Source: Streptomyces goshikiensis (GTDB taxonomy: Bacteria > Actinomycetota > Actinomycetes > Streptomycetales > Streptomycetaceae). From it: a DNA stretch of 64,000 nucleotides. Positions 9,635-17,004 of this stretch are shown in pieces. The position numbers and the translations under genes were made by a program. The stretch spans positions 1,116,001-1,180,000 of the forward strand of contig NZ_BMVE01000001.1 in NCBI RefSeq assembly GCF_014650555.1, written 5' to 3'. Each line of letters starts with the position of its first letter. The first letter of the stretch is position 1. The notes under the pieces were generated by a model that was not told the origin of the DNA, did not search any database, and saw nothing but the letters and a program-made list of their open reading frames with translations.

Positions 9635-9978
9635 TGCGCCTCCTCGATCATCCGTATGAGTTCGGCCTTGCCGTAGCCCCGGCGCGCCCCGTCGGCCACC
9701 AGTTCCCGCACCCGCTCCAGGAGCGCCGACCGGCCGTCCGCCCCGCCGGCCACGGTCACCCCGCGGCCGCGGCGGAACTCCAGCAGCCCCTCGTCGCGGA
9801 GCGCGCGCAGTCCGCGCAGGACGGTGTTGGCGTTGACGCCCAGCGCCAGCGACAACTCCCGCGCCGGCGGCAGCCGGTCGCCCGGCCCGCACTCCCCCTC
9901 GGCGATGGCCCGCCGGATGGCGCCGGCCACCTGCTCGTGCAGGGGACGGTTGTCCGCGATGTTCAGCCTCAGCAACAT
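9631..9978 (-). CDS. GntR-family transcriptional regulator (YtrA subfamily)
   Basis: A 115-residue repressor. The N-terminal winged helix includes RPLHEQVAGAIRRAI and the recognition helix region LGVNANTVLRGLRAL; the C-terminus is short, as in the YtrA group, which has no large effector domain. I chose the ATG at 9978 because the domain begins right after it (LLRLNIADNRPLHEQ). There is no clear ribosome site, so translation may be leaderless. It is coupled to the downstream DUF1648 gene and probably represses this pair. A 7-bp inverted repeat lies just upstream. Confidence 0.88.
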   Translation of the reverse strand: MLLRLNIADNRPLHEQVAGAIRRAIAEGECGPGDRLPPARELSLALGVNANTVLRGLRALRDEGLLEFRRGRGVTVAGGADGRSALLERVRELVADGARRGYGKAELIRMIEEAQ

Positions 9979-9984
9979 GGTGAT

Positions 9985-10011
9985 AATGACGCTAGCACCA
10001 TCCACGTCATT
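9985..10011. promoter_or_regulatory. Inverted repeat before the GntR gene (putative autoregulatory operator)
   Basis: AATGACG (9985-9991) and CGTCATT (10005-10011) are perfect inverted arms 13 bp apart, starting 7 bp upstream of the regulator start. A leftward -10-like TAGCGT lies between the arms. Position and symmetry fit self-repression by the GntR protein. Confidence 0.45.
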
Positions 10012-10082
10012 TGGCACCGGGTTACGACGTGGCAGCATGACCGCCGATGATCATCGGCCACGCCCACACCGAAAGTGACCCC

Positions 10083-12095
10083 ATGCCCTCCCCAGCACCC
10101 CAAGTCCCCGGCGGGCAAAGACGCTTCCCGCGCCCCGCCCGGCTGTACGGCCTCCCGCTCGGCCTGCTCGCCGCCACCGCCCTCACCCTGGCCCCCTCGC
10201 CCGCCACCGGGGCACCGGCCGCCGCTGCACCGGCCGCCGAGAACCCCGTACCGGCCGTGGTGTCCACGCCCTTCGCCGCGGGCGACGACGGCTACCACTG
10301 CACCCGGATCCCCGCCCTGGTCACCACCGGCTCCGGCGCCCTGCTCGCCTTCGCCGAGGGCCGGGTGCGCGGCAGCGAGGGATGCAGCGACGTCGGCGAC
10401 AACGACATCGTCATGAAGAAGTCCACCGACGGCGGCGCGACCTGGGGCCCCCTGAAGGTGCTGGTGGGCGCCGGGACCGACAAGCTGGCGCACGGCAACC
10501 CCGCACCCGTGGTCGACGCCGTCACCGGCCGGATATCCCTCCTCTACTCCAGCAGCGACTGGAACCGCGACCAGGGCAACCCCTCCCGCGCGGGCTTCGC
10601 GCGCACCGTGTGGGCCGCGCAGAGCTCGGACGACGGGACCACCTGGTCCCGGCCGGCCGAGCAGCCGCAGCTCAAACCGGCGGGCTGGAACTGGGTGTCC
10701 ACCGGCCCGGGACACGGCATCCAGCTCGCCCGCGGCAGCCACCGCGGCCGCCTCGTCGTCCCCGGTGACCACACCGCCGCCTCCGACACCACGGCCGGGA
10801 TCCAGCTCTACTACAGCGACGACGGCGGCCTGACCTGGGAGTTGGGCGCCCGCTCCGAGGCGCCCAAGACCGGCCCGTACCCGGCCGAGCCGACGGTCGC
10901 CGAAACCGCCGGGACCGCCGGGACCACTGACGGCGGCCTGTACGTGAGCGCCCGCAACTCCGAGAACGTGCGCTGCGCCACCGACGACCACCGGCTCGCG
11001 GCCACCAGCCCGGACGGCGGCGCCGCCTTCGCCCCCGCCGGGTTCGCCCCGGTGACGGACCTGGACACCTCACCCACGTACGGCTCGCTGCTGCGCCTGC
11101 ACTCCGCCGACCTCGACGGCCGCCCGAACCGGCTGCTGTACTCCGGCCCTTCCCGGCTCGGCCCGAACCCGCTGGAGGACCGGCGCGAGCTGGCCATCCG
11201 CTCCTCCACCGACGAGGGCCGGACCTGGCAGAGCGCCGGAACGCTCATCACCCCCGGCCGCAGCGGCTACTCCGACCTCGCCCTGCTGGCGGACCGGTCC
11301 TCCATCGGCGTCGTGTACGAGACCGCGACGACCATCCCGCACGGCAGCGTGGTCTTCACCTCCTTCACCGAAGCCCGGATGGACGCCGCCAGGACCGAAC
11401 TCCGGCGCCCGCGGACCCCGGACACCAGCGCCCACCACAACGACGCCGTGGTGCACGGCGGCGCGCGGCTCGGCCTCCGGGCCGACGGCAAGGCGATGGA
11501 GTTCGACGGCAAGGACGACTACCTGCGGCTGGTCGGCTGCACGGAGGCGCTGCGCGTCAGGCAGCAGGACTTCACGGTGACGGCCTGGTTCCGGCACGCG
11601 GCCACCGGCGGCGGCCTGCCGATCGTGTGGGCGTACGGCATGTCCGACGCGGGCCACCCGAACCCGAAGGTCCGCCAGTTCTGGCTCAAGGCCGAGCCGG
11701 GCCAGAAGCGGCTGCGGGCCGCGATCCAGACCGACACCTCCTACGCGGAGGTCAAGACCGACTCCGCCTACAACGACGGCGCCTGGCACCACGTCGTCTT
11801 CAAGCGGGAGGCCGACAGGCTGCTGCTGTCCGTGGACGGGGGTACGGAGTTCAGCGCGCCCGCGCCGGCGGGCGACATCACACCGCCCGGGCAGTTCAAC
11901 ATCCACGTCGGCGCCCGGCCGGACTTCCCGAACCAGGCCACCGGGGTGAAGGAGCTCTTCAACGGCGGCCTGGACGACGTCCGCCTCTTCGGCCGCGCCC
12001 TCACCCGGGCCGAGTCCGCCAAGGTCCGCGCCGGCGCCACCGACGTCGCCACCGACCAGGAACGACTCCGCCTGGCCTTCGAGACCACCGGCTGA
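10083..12095 (+). CDS. Secreted exo-alpha-sialidase (GH33) with C-terminal LamG domain
   Basis: A 670-residue exported glycosidase that probably removes terminal sialic acids from glycoconjugates. After the signal region (about 1-50) a six-bladed sialidase propeller contains the arginine motif TRIPAL and several Asp boxes (STDGGATW, SSDDGTTW, SDDGGLTW, STDEGRTW). From about residue 465 a concanavalin/LamG-like domain carries the typical DDYLRL, FTVTAWFR and GAWHHVVF segments, probably for carbohydrate binding. The ATG at 10083 places the signal peptide correctly; an in-frame ATG at 10047 is the alternative. It is divergent from the GntR gene. Confidence 0.9.
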   Translation: MPSPAPQVPGGQRRFPRPARLYGLPLGLLAATALTLAPSPATGAPAAAAPAAENPVPAVVSTPFAAGDDGYHCTRIPALVTTGSGALLAFAEGRVRGSEGCSDVGDNDIVMKKSTDGGATWGPLKVLVGAGTDKLAHGNPAPVVDAVTGRISLLYSSSDWNRDQGNPSRAGFARTVWAAQSSDDGTTWSRPAEQPQLKPAGWNWVSTGPGHGIQLARGSHRGRLVVPGDHTAASDTTAGIQLYYSDDGGLTWELGARSEAPKTGPYPAEPTVAETAGTAGTTDGGLYVSARNSENVRCATDDHRLAATSPDGGAAFAPAGFAPVTDLDTSPTYGSLLRLHSADLDGRPNRLLYSGPSRLGPNPLEDRRELAIRSSTDEGRTWQSAGTLITPGRSGYSDLALLADRSSIGVVYETATTIPHGSVVFTSFTEARMDAARTELRRPRTPDTSAHHNDAVVHGGARLGLRADGKAMEFDGKDDYLRLVGCTEALRVRQQDFTVTAWFRHAATGGGLPIVWAYGMSDAGHPNPKVRQFWLKAEPGQKRLRAAIQTDTSYAEVKTDSAYNDGAWHHVVFKREADRLLLSVDGGTEFSAPAPAGDITPPGQFNIHVGARPDFPNQATGVKELFNGGLDDVRLFGRALTRAESAKVRAGATDVATDQERLRLAFETTG

Positions 12096-12115
12096 CTCCG
12101 CAAGGGAGACCTCAC

Positions 12116-12427
12116 ATCGCCGACCACATCGACCTGCCGGAGGACCGGGGGTGCCTCCGCTGGGTGCTGGGCCTGCCCCTCGGCCTCATCCACCTCCTGA
12201 ACGCCCTGTTCGTCCTCGCCGCCGTGGCGGCCGGCCCGCAGGGGCCGTGGGACGACCGGGGGTACACCCGCATCTCGACGGCGTGCTTCCTGTCGCTCTG
12301 CCTCAGCGTGATCGGGGGCCTGATCACGCTGGTCCCGAGCGTGCGCCGGGCCATGGGCGCGTGGTGGCTCGCGCCGCCCCTGGTCCTCGGAGCCGTCGCG
12401 TACGTCCGCATGGCCACCCTGGCGTAG
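12116..12427 (+). CDS. Small membrane protein, possibly with an ATC start codon
   Basis: About 103 residues with three hydrophobic segments (LGLIHLLNALFVLAAVAA, FLSLCLSVIGGLITLV, WLAPPLVLGAVAYV) and a stop at 12425-12427. An ideal ribosome site AAGGGAG (12102-12108) stands 7 nt before ATC at 12116, and the frame from there has normal codon use. No ATG or GTG exists at that spacing. If ATC is not used, the next plausible start is GTG at 12164, giving an 87-residue protein. It follows the sialidase gene by about 20 nt and may share its transcript. No family is recognised. Confidence 0.6.
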   Translation: MADHIDLPEDRGCLRWVLGLPLGLIHLLNALFVLAAVAAGPQGPWDDRGYTRISTACFLSLCLSVIGGLITLVPSVRRAMGAWWLAPPLVLGAVAYVRMATLA

Positions 12428-12437
12428 TCCGGACGCA

Positions 12438-12473
12438 CCGCGGCCCCCGCCCGGACGGGGGCGGGGGCCGCGG
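12438..12473. terminator. Bidirectional terminator hairpin
   Basis: A perfect 15-bp stem (CCGCGGCCCCCGCCC at 12438-12452 against 12459-12473) with a 6-nt loop lies between two convergent genes. There is no U tract, as is usual for Streptomyces terminators of this type. Confidence 0.8.
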
Positions 12474-12486
12474 CGGGTCCTTACGG

Positions 12487-13788
12487 TCAGGCGGCGACGG
12501 CCACCGCGGGGCGCTCGTCCAGCGGGGAGGAGGAGGCGGCCCCGTAGGCCTCCTTGTCCAGGATTCCCTCGCGGGCCGAGACGATGACCGGGACCACGGC
12601 CTGGCCGGCCACGTTGGTGGCGGTGCGCATCATGTCCAGGATCGGGTCGATGGCCATCAGCAGGCCGACGCCCTCCAGCGGGAGGCCCAGGGTGGAGAGG
12701 GTCAGGGTCAGCATGACCGTGGCGCCCGTCAGACCGGCCGTCGCGGCCGAGCCGATCACCGACACGAAGGCGATCAGGACGTACTCCTTGATGCCCAGCT
12801 GGACATCGAAGATCTGGGCGATGAAGATCGCGGCCAGCGCCGGGTAGATCGCGGCGCAGCCGTCCATCTTCGTGGTCGCGCCGAACGGGACGGCGAAGCT
12901 CGCGTACTCCTTCGGGACGCCGAGGCGCTCGGTGACCTTCTGGGTGACCGGCATGGTGCCGACGGAGGAGCGGGAGACGAAGGCGAGCTGGATGGCCGGC
13001 CAGGCGCCCTTGAAGAACTGGACCGGGCTGACCTTGGCGACGGTGGCGAGCAGCAGCGGGTAGACGCCGAACATGACGAGCGCCGAGCCGACGTAGACGT
13101 CGGCGGTGAAGGTGGCGTACTTGCCGATCAGGTCCCAGCCGTAGGTGGCGATCGCGGTGCCGATGAGGCCGACGGTGCCGATCGGGGCGAGGCGGATGAC
13201 CCACCACAGGGCCTTCTGGAGGAGCTCCAGGACGGACTCGGCGAGGCTCAGGACCGGCTGCGCCTTCGCGCCCAGCTGGAGGGCGGCGATACCGGCGACG
13301 GCGGCCATGAAGACGATCTGGAGGACGTTCAGCTCGGTGAACGGCGTGACGACGTCCGTCGGCACGATGCCGGTGAGGAAGTCGATCCAGGAGCCGGTCT
13401 TCTTCGGCAGCTTGCCGTCCTGCGGGGTGAGGCCGGTGCCGGCGCCCGGGTTGGTCAGCAGGCCGATCGCGAGGCCGATGCCCACCGCGATCAGCGAGGT
13501 GATCATGAACCAGAGCAGCGTGCGGGAGGCGAGCCGCGCGGCGTTGTTCACCTTCCGGAGGTTGGTGATGGACACCAGGATCGCGAAGAAGACGAGCGGG
13601 GCGACGGCCAGCTTCAGCAGCTGGACGAAGGTGTCGCCGACCTGCTCCAGGGTGGTCTTCAGCCAGCTGATGTCCTGGCTCTTGGCGAGCCAGCCGAACA
13701 GCACGCCGAGCACGAGACCGGTGATGATCTGGGCCCAGAAGGGGAACTTGAACGAGGCCTTGGCGGGGGCCTGGGGGGTCGCGGACAC
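12487..13788 (-). CDS. DAACS-family Na+/H+-coupled symporter (GltP/DctA-like; possible cystine or sulfur-amino-acid carrier)
   Basis: An eight-helix secondary transporter of about 433 residues. Diagnostic segments are the re-entrant hairpin 1 motif SRSSVGTMP, the KMDG variant of the NMDG motif in helix 7, the hairpin 2 block AATAGLTGA and the helix 8 substrate/cation motif DPILDMMRTATNVAGQ. The family carries dicarboxylates, acidic amino acids or cystine (TcyP). Sequence alone does not give the substrate. The poly-Cys leader peptide upstream suggests control by cysteine supply, so cystine is worth considering. GGAG 10 nt upstream supports the GTG at 13788; a GTG at 13815 is the longer alternative. 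Confidence 0.88.
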   Translation of the reverse strand: MSATPQAPAKASFKFPFWAQIITGLVLGVLFGWLAKSQDISWLKTTLEQVGDTFVQLLKLAVAPLVFFAILVSITNLRKVNNAARLASRTLLWFMITSLIAVGIGLAIGLLTNPGAGTGLTPQDGKLPKKTGSWIDFLTGIVPTDVVTPFTELNVLQIVFMAAVAGIAALQLGAKAQPVLSLAESVLELLQKALWWVIRLAPIGTVGLIGTAIATYGWDLIGKYATFTADVYVGSALVMFGVYPLLLATVAKVSPVQFFKGAWPAIQLAFVSRSSVGTMPVTQKVTERLGVPKEYASFAVPFGATTKMDGCAAIYPALAAIFIAQIFDVQLGIKEYVLIAFVSVIGSAATAGLTGATVMLTLTLSTLGLPLEGVGLLMAIDPILDMMRTATNVAGQAVVPVIVSAREGILDKEAYGAASSSPLDERPAVAVAA

Positions 13789-13847
13789 GGACAACACACT
13801 CCGGGGGTGGCGCACGGGGAAAGGCGGGGGAAGTTCTGCGGTGGTGA

Positions 13848-13885
13848 AGCGGTGCGGCAGCCGGAAAGTGCCGGCCGGGACCGCT
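13848..13885 (-). promoter_or_regulatory. Stem-loop between leader peptide and symporter (attenuator candidate)
   Basis: Outer arms AGCGGT (13848-13853) and ACCGCT (13880-13885) enclose an inner stem GCCGG/CCGGC (13860-13864 with 13871-13875). In the leftward RNA this lies between the leader stop codon and the symporter ribosome site, where a ribosome stalled on the Cys codons could alter folding. The pairing is seen; the attenuation role is inferred. Confidence 0.45.
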
Positions 13886-13906
13886 GCTGTATCGATTCAG
13901 CTCAGC

Positions 13907-14014
13907 TCAGCGACAACAGCAACAGGCCGCGGACACGCGGCGGCAGAGGTCGACGTGCAGGCGCGCCACGAGCAGAACGCTCGCGGTCATCGGGTGCGCA
14001 GCTGTGGTCAACAT
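13907..14014 (-). CDS. Poly-cysteine regulatory leader peptide
   Basis: A 35-residue frame from ATG 14014 to TGA 13907, ending in four consecutive Cys codons and Arg (SAACCCCR). The segment RLHVDLCRRVSAAC matches the pattern of the short actinobacterial leader peptides found upstream of sulfur-metabolism genes (RxHVDLxRxxSAxC, from memory). Poly-Cys leaderless uORFs are known in mycobacteria as cysteine-responsive attenuators. An internal ATG at 13990 is in frame, and neither ATG has a ribosome site. A consensus promoter places the transcript start at or next to the ATG at 14014, so translation is probably leaderless. The stop lies 118 nt before the symporter start. Confidence 0.8.
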   Translation of the reverse strand: MLTTAAHPMTASVLLVARLHVDLCRRVSAACCCCR

Positions 14015-14021
14015 GTTGAAC

Positions 14022-14051
14022 ACGCTAACACTTACCCTTTGGGAACCTCAA
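14022..14051 (-). promoter_or_regulatory. Housekeeping-type promoter of the leader/symporter transcript
   Basis: On the leftward strand TTGAGG (14051-14046) and TAGCGT (14027-14022) are separated by 18 bp. The ATG of the leader peptide begins 8 nt after the -10 element, which is where transcription normally starts. Confidence 0.65.
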
Positions 14052-14109
14052 AGGAGCGCTTTGAGCCAGCGGCGCACGGGGCCCGCTTGCGCAGCCGGGA
14101 AAAACACCA

Positions 14110-14150
14110 CCGCCCCAGCGCTACCGGGGGTACGGCCAGCGCTGGGGCGG
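14110..14150 (-). terminator. Rho-independent terminator of the DUF4229 gene
   Basis: CCGCCCCAGCGCT (14110-14122) is perfectly inverted at 14138-14150. In the leftward RNA the stem is followed by GTGGTGTTTTT, a genuine U tract. It lies about 30 nt after the DUF4229 stop codon. Confidence 0.85.
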
Positions 14151-14179
14151 TTCGGTGTGTGAGGAAGCTAACGGGTCCC

Positions 14180-14491
14180 TTACGGGGTCACGCGGGCGGC
14201 GTCATCGGCCGCGTCCTCCTGCGAGCGGTTCGAGGCCAGCTTCTCCTTCGCACCCGCGACGCGTCCGGCGATCTGCTCGGACATGTCGTCACGCTGCTTG
14301 CGCAGCAGGACGAAGGAGAGGGGCGCGGACACGACGAGGGCGAGCAGCGCGACCCAGGCGATGTTGGCGTCGCCGATGCCGGCGGGCACCCAGTGCAGCT
14401 GGACCAGGCCCAGGACGACGACGAAGCAGCCGACGAAGATGCCCAGCCGCATCGCGGTGTAGCGGATCGTTGCGCTCGCTTTGAGGGACAC
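14180..14491 (-). CDS. DUF4229 family small membrane protein
   Basis: A 103-residue protein with two transmembrane helices (GIFVGCFVVVLGLVQL and IAWVALLALVVSAPLSFVLL), followed by a charged cytoplasmic tail with many Arg, Asp and Glu residues (RKQRDDMSEQIAGR). This is the DUF4229 layout found next to menaquinone genes in Streptomyces. GAAGGGG lies 6 nt before the GTG at 14491; longer upstream starts are not supported. The function is unknown; its position suggests a link to the membrane quinone system, which is inference. Confidence 0.85.
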   Translation of the reverse strand: MSLKASATIRYTAMRLGIFVGCFVVVLGLVQLHWVPAGIGDANIAWVALLALVVSAPLSFVLLRKQRDDMSEQIAGRVAGAKEKLASNRSQEDAADDAARVTP

Positions 14492-14570
14492 GGTGACCCC
14501 TTCTCTCTCGGTACGTCCGGACGTGCCCGTCCAGTGAAGCACGACCGGACCCCCCGGCGGCCCGGCGGGG

Positions 14571-15095
14571 TCAGAGCAGCGGCAGCAGCATCGTGATGTC
14601 GTCGCGGTCGTCGCCCGGTGCCACGCGGATCGCGGCGGGGACGCGGCCGACCTCCTTGTAGCCGCAGGAGGCGTAGAAGCGCTCCAGGCCGTGGCCGCCC
14701 CGGCAGCCCAGGCGGATGGCGTCGATCCCGTCGAGCGTGCGGGCCGCGTCGGCGACGGCCGCCATCAGCTCGCGGCCGACCCCCCGGCCCTGGAGGCCGG
14801 GGTGGACCATCACCGTGTAGGCCCAGACCCAGTGCCGTTGCAGCCGGTGCGTATTGAACGCGAGGAACGCGGCGGCCCCGACCCGGCCGTCGCCGTCGCG
14901 GCCGACGACCAGGCGGGTGCGGCCCTCCGCCATGGCGGCGAGGTGCTTGACCAGCTCGGGCCGGATGTCCTCGCGGGTGACCGGCGGGACGAAGCCGATT
15001 GCCCCGCCGGCGTTGGAGGCGTCGGTCCAGAGGTCGACGAGGCCGTCGCGCAGGGCGGGGTCGACGGCGGGATCGAAGGTGAAGGTAAGGGTCAC
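14571..15095 (-). CDS. GNAT family N-acetyltransferase
   Basis: A 174-residue single-domain acetyltransferase. The acetyl-CoA pyrophosphate-binding motif appears as HPGLQGRGVGRELM (about 105-118), preceded by the beta-4 strand VWAYTVMV. The N-terminal FDPAVDPALRDGLVDLWTDA matches a Streptomyces group of unknown acceptor. The substrate cannot be told from sequence. It is a separate leftward unit between the DUF4229 gene and the mqnE terminator. Confidence 0.87.
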   Translation of the reverse strand: MTLTFTFDPAVDPALRDGLVDLWTDASNAGGAIGFVPPVTREDIRPELVKHLAAMAEGRTRLVVGRDGDGRVGAAAFLAFNTHRLQRHWVWAYTVMVHPGLQGRGVGRELMAAVADAARTLDGIDAIRLGCRGGHGLERFYASCGYKEVGRVPAAIRVAPGDDRDDITMLLPLL

Positions 15096-15146
15096 AGCCC
15101 AAAAATATCCCTTACGTGCGGCGGGGGCAACGGAGCCCCGGAACAG

Positions 15147-15179
15147 CGAAGCCCCGGTCCGCGCGGGACCGGGGCTTCG
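15147..15179 (-). terminator. Terminator after mqnE
   Basis: CGAAGCCCCGGTCC (15147-15160) and its perfect inverse (15166-15179) form a 14-bp stem with a 5-nt loop, 15 nt beyond the mqnE stop codon. Confidence 0.75.
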
Positions 15180-15193
15180 GCGTGTCCGGGGTG

Positions 15194-16357
15194 TCAGAGG
15201 CGCATCGGCTGCGGGGTCTCGCGCAGCTCCGCGTTCGGGCCGGGGTACTCGCGGATGACCTCGTAGCGCGTATTGCGCTCGACCGGGCGGAAGCCGGCCT
15301 CCCGGATGAGCTCCAGGAGGTCGTCACGGCCCAGCTTGTTCGGGGTGCCGTAGTTGTCGGCGTCGTGCGTGATCTTGTACTCGACGACCGAGCCGTCCAT
15401 GTCGTCCGCGCCGTGCTGGAGGGCGAGCTGGGCGGTCTGCACGCCGTGCATCACCCAGAAGACCTTGACGTGCGGGACGTTGTCGAACAGCAGCCGCGAG
15501 ACCGCGAAGGTCTTCAGCGCCTCCGCGCCGGTGGCCATCGTCGTCCGCGCCTGGAGCTTGTTGCGGACCTTGCCGTCCTTCATGTCCACGAAGTCGTGCT
15601 GGTAGCGCAGCGGGATGAAGACCTGGAAACCGCCGGTCTCGTCCTGGAGCTCGCGCAGCCGCAGCACGTGGTCGACGCGGTGCCGGGGCTCCTCGATGTG
15701 CCCGTAGAGCATGGTCGAGGGGGTCTTGAGCCCCTTCTCGTGCGCGAGCCGGTGGATGCGCGACCAGTCTTCCCAGTGGGTGCGGTGGTCGACGATGTGC
15801 TGGCGGACCTCCCAGTCGAAGATCTCGGCGCCGCCGCCGGTGAGCGACTCCAGGCCCGCCTCGATCAGCTCGTCCAGGATGTCGGAGGCCGACATCCCGG
15901 AGATCGTCTCGAAGTGGTGGATCTCGGTCGCCGTGAACGCCTTCAGCGAGACGTTCGGCAGCGCCTCCTTCAGGGCCGAGAGCGAGCGCGGGTAGTAGCG
16001 CCACGGCAGGCTCGGGTGCAGGCCGTTGACGATGTGCAGCTCGGTGAGGTTCTCGCCCTCCATGGCCTTGGCCAGGCGGACGGCTTCCTCGATGCGCATC
16101 GTGTACGCGTCCTTCTCGCCCGGCTTGCGCTGGAACGAGCAGTACGCGCAGGACGCGGTGCACACGTTCGTCATGTTGAGGTGACGGTTGACGTTGAAGT
16201 GGACGACGTCACCGTTCTTGCGCATGCGCACCTCGTGGGCGAGGCCGCCCAGCCAGGCCAGGTCATCCGACTCGTAGAGGGCGATGCCGTCCTCACGGGT
16301 CAGCCGCTCGCCGGAGCGGACCTTCTCCTCCAGCTCACGCTTGAGCCCAGCGTCCAT
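15194..16357 (-). CDS. mqnE: Aminofutalosine synthase MqnE (radical SAM)
   Basis: A 387-residue radical-SAM enzyme that joins the MqnA product to S-adenosylmethionine to give 6-amino-6-deoxyfutalosine, the second step of the futalosine pathway. The [4Fe-4S]-binding CxxxCxxC is complete (Cys66, Cys70 and Cys73 in CTASCAYCSF), and the barrel contains ELHIVNGLHP and TGGGAEIF. AGGAGGCG 9 nt upstream fixes the ATG at 16357; a longer upstream reading has no support. A terminator follows. It lies directly downstream of the Lrp regulator gene on the same strand, separated by 62 nt. Confidence 0.96.
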   Translation of the reverse strand: MDAGLKRELEEKVRSGERLTREDGIALYESDDLAWLGGLAHEVRMRKNGDVVHFNVNRHLNMTNVCTASCAYCSFQRKPGEKDAYTMRIEEAVRLAKAMEGENLTELHIVNGLHPSLPWRYYPRSLSALKEALPNVSLKAFTATEIHHFETISGMSASDILDELIEAGLESLTGGGAEIFDWEVRQHIVDHRTHWEDWSRIHRLAHEKGLKTPSTMLYGHIEEPRHRVDHVLRLRELQDETGGFQVFIPLRYQHDFVDMKDGKVRNKLQARTTMATGAEALKTFAVSRLLFDNVPHVKVFWVMHGVQTAQLALQHGADDMDGSVVEYKITHDADNYGTPNKLGRDDLLELIREAGFRPVERNTRYEVIREYPGPNAELRETPQPMRL

Positions 16358-16419
16358 CGGCCGGTCGCCTCCTCTTTGTCCTGTACCGCATGCCCTTGTC
16401 CGACCCCGCAACCGTACTC

Positions 16420-16875
16420 TCAGGCCTCTTCGGGCAGATCCCCGACCCGGTTCTCCCACTTCGTGGAGAGCACGATGGTGGTACGGGTGCGGGAGACGCC
16501 TCTGGTGCCGGAGAGCTTGCGGATGATCCGCTCCAGCCCGTCCACGTCACCGGCCCGCACCTTGAGCATGTACGAGTCGTCGCCGGCGATGAACCAGCAG
16601 TCCTCGATCTCGGCGAGGTCGCGCAGCCGGCGGGCCACGTCCTCGTGGTCGGCGGCGTCCGAGAGCGAGATGCCGATCAGGGCGGTGACGCCCATGCCGA
16701 GCGACGCCGAGTCCACGGTCGCCCGGTAGCCGGTGATCACACCGGCCGTCTCCAGGCGGTTGATGCGGTCGGTGACGCTGGGGCCGGAGAGGCCCACGAG
16801 ACGGCCCAGCTCCGCGTACGAGGCACGACCGTTTTCCCGGAGTGCCTGGATGAGCTGCCTGTCCACCGTGTCCAT
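16420..16875 (-). CDS. Lrp/AsnC family transcriptional regulator
   Basis: A 151-residue feast/famine regulator. The N-terminal helix-turn-helix (residues 1-60, LIQALRENGRASYAELGRLVGLSGPSVTDRINRLE in part) is followed by an alpha/beta RAM ligand-binding domain with the turn GDDSYMLKV. Such proteins form octamers and usually sense amino acids. I place the start at ATG 16875 because the HTH begins there and GGAAGG lies upstream. The gene precedes mqnE and diverges from a 44-residue protein gene across palindromic DNA, so autoregulation or control of its neighbour is likely. Confidence 0.92.
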   Translation of the reverse strand: MDTVDRQLIQALRENGRASYAELGRLVGLSGPSVTDRINRLETAGVITGYRATVDSASLGMGVTALIGISLSDAADHEDVARRLRDLAEIEDCWFIAGDDSYMLKVRAGDVDGLERIIRKLSGTRGVSRTRTTIVLSTKWENRVGDLPEEA

Positions 16876-16912
16876 TACGTGGAGCCTTCCATTATTCGGC
16901 GATCCTGCAAGT

Positions 16913-16953
16913 TTAGGTATAGAATCTAAGGCACGCAGGGTGAACACCCTGCG
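16913..16953. promoter_or_regulatory. Divergent promoter region with a perfect 20-bp palindrome
   Basis: CGCAGGGTG-AA-CACCCTGCG (16934-16953) is a perfect inverted repeat with 9-bp arms. Next to it, TTAG (16913-16916) and CTAA (16926-16929) form a second, looser repeat. A rightward -10 TAGAAT (16920-16925) and a leftward pair TTCACC/TATACC with 17-bp spacing overlap these elements. Binding by the adjacent Lrp protein is the simplest reading. Confidence 0.55.
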
Positions 16954-17004
16954 AATCTTTCAACAGATCAACGATGATCTGACGAGTATCAGGAGTGGTT
17001 CACC

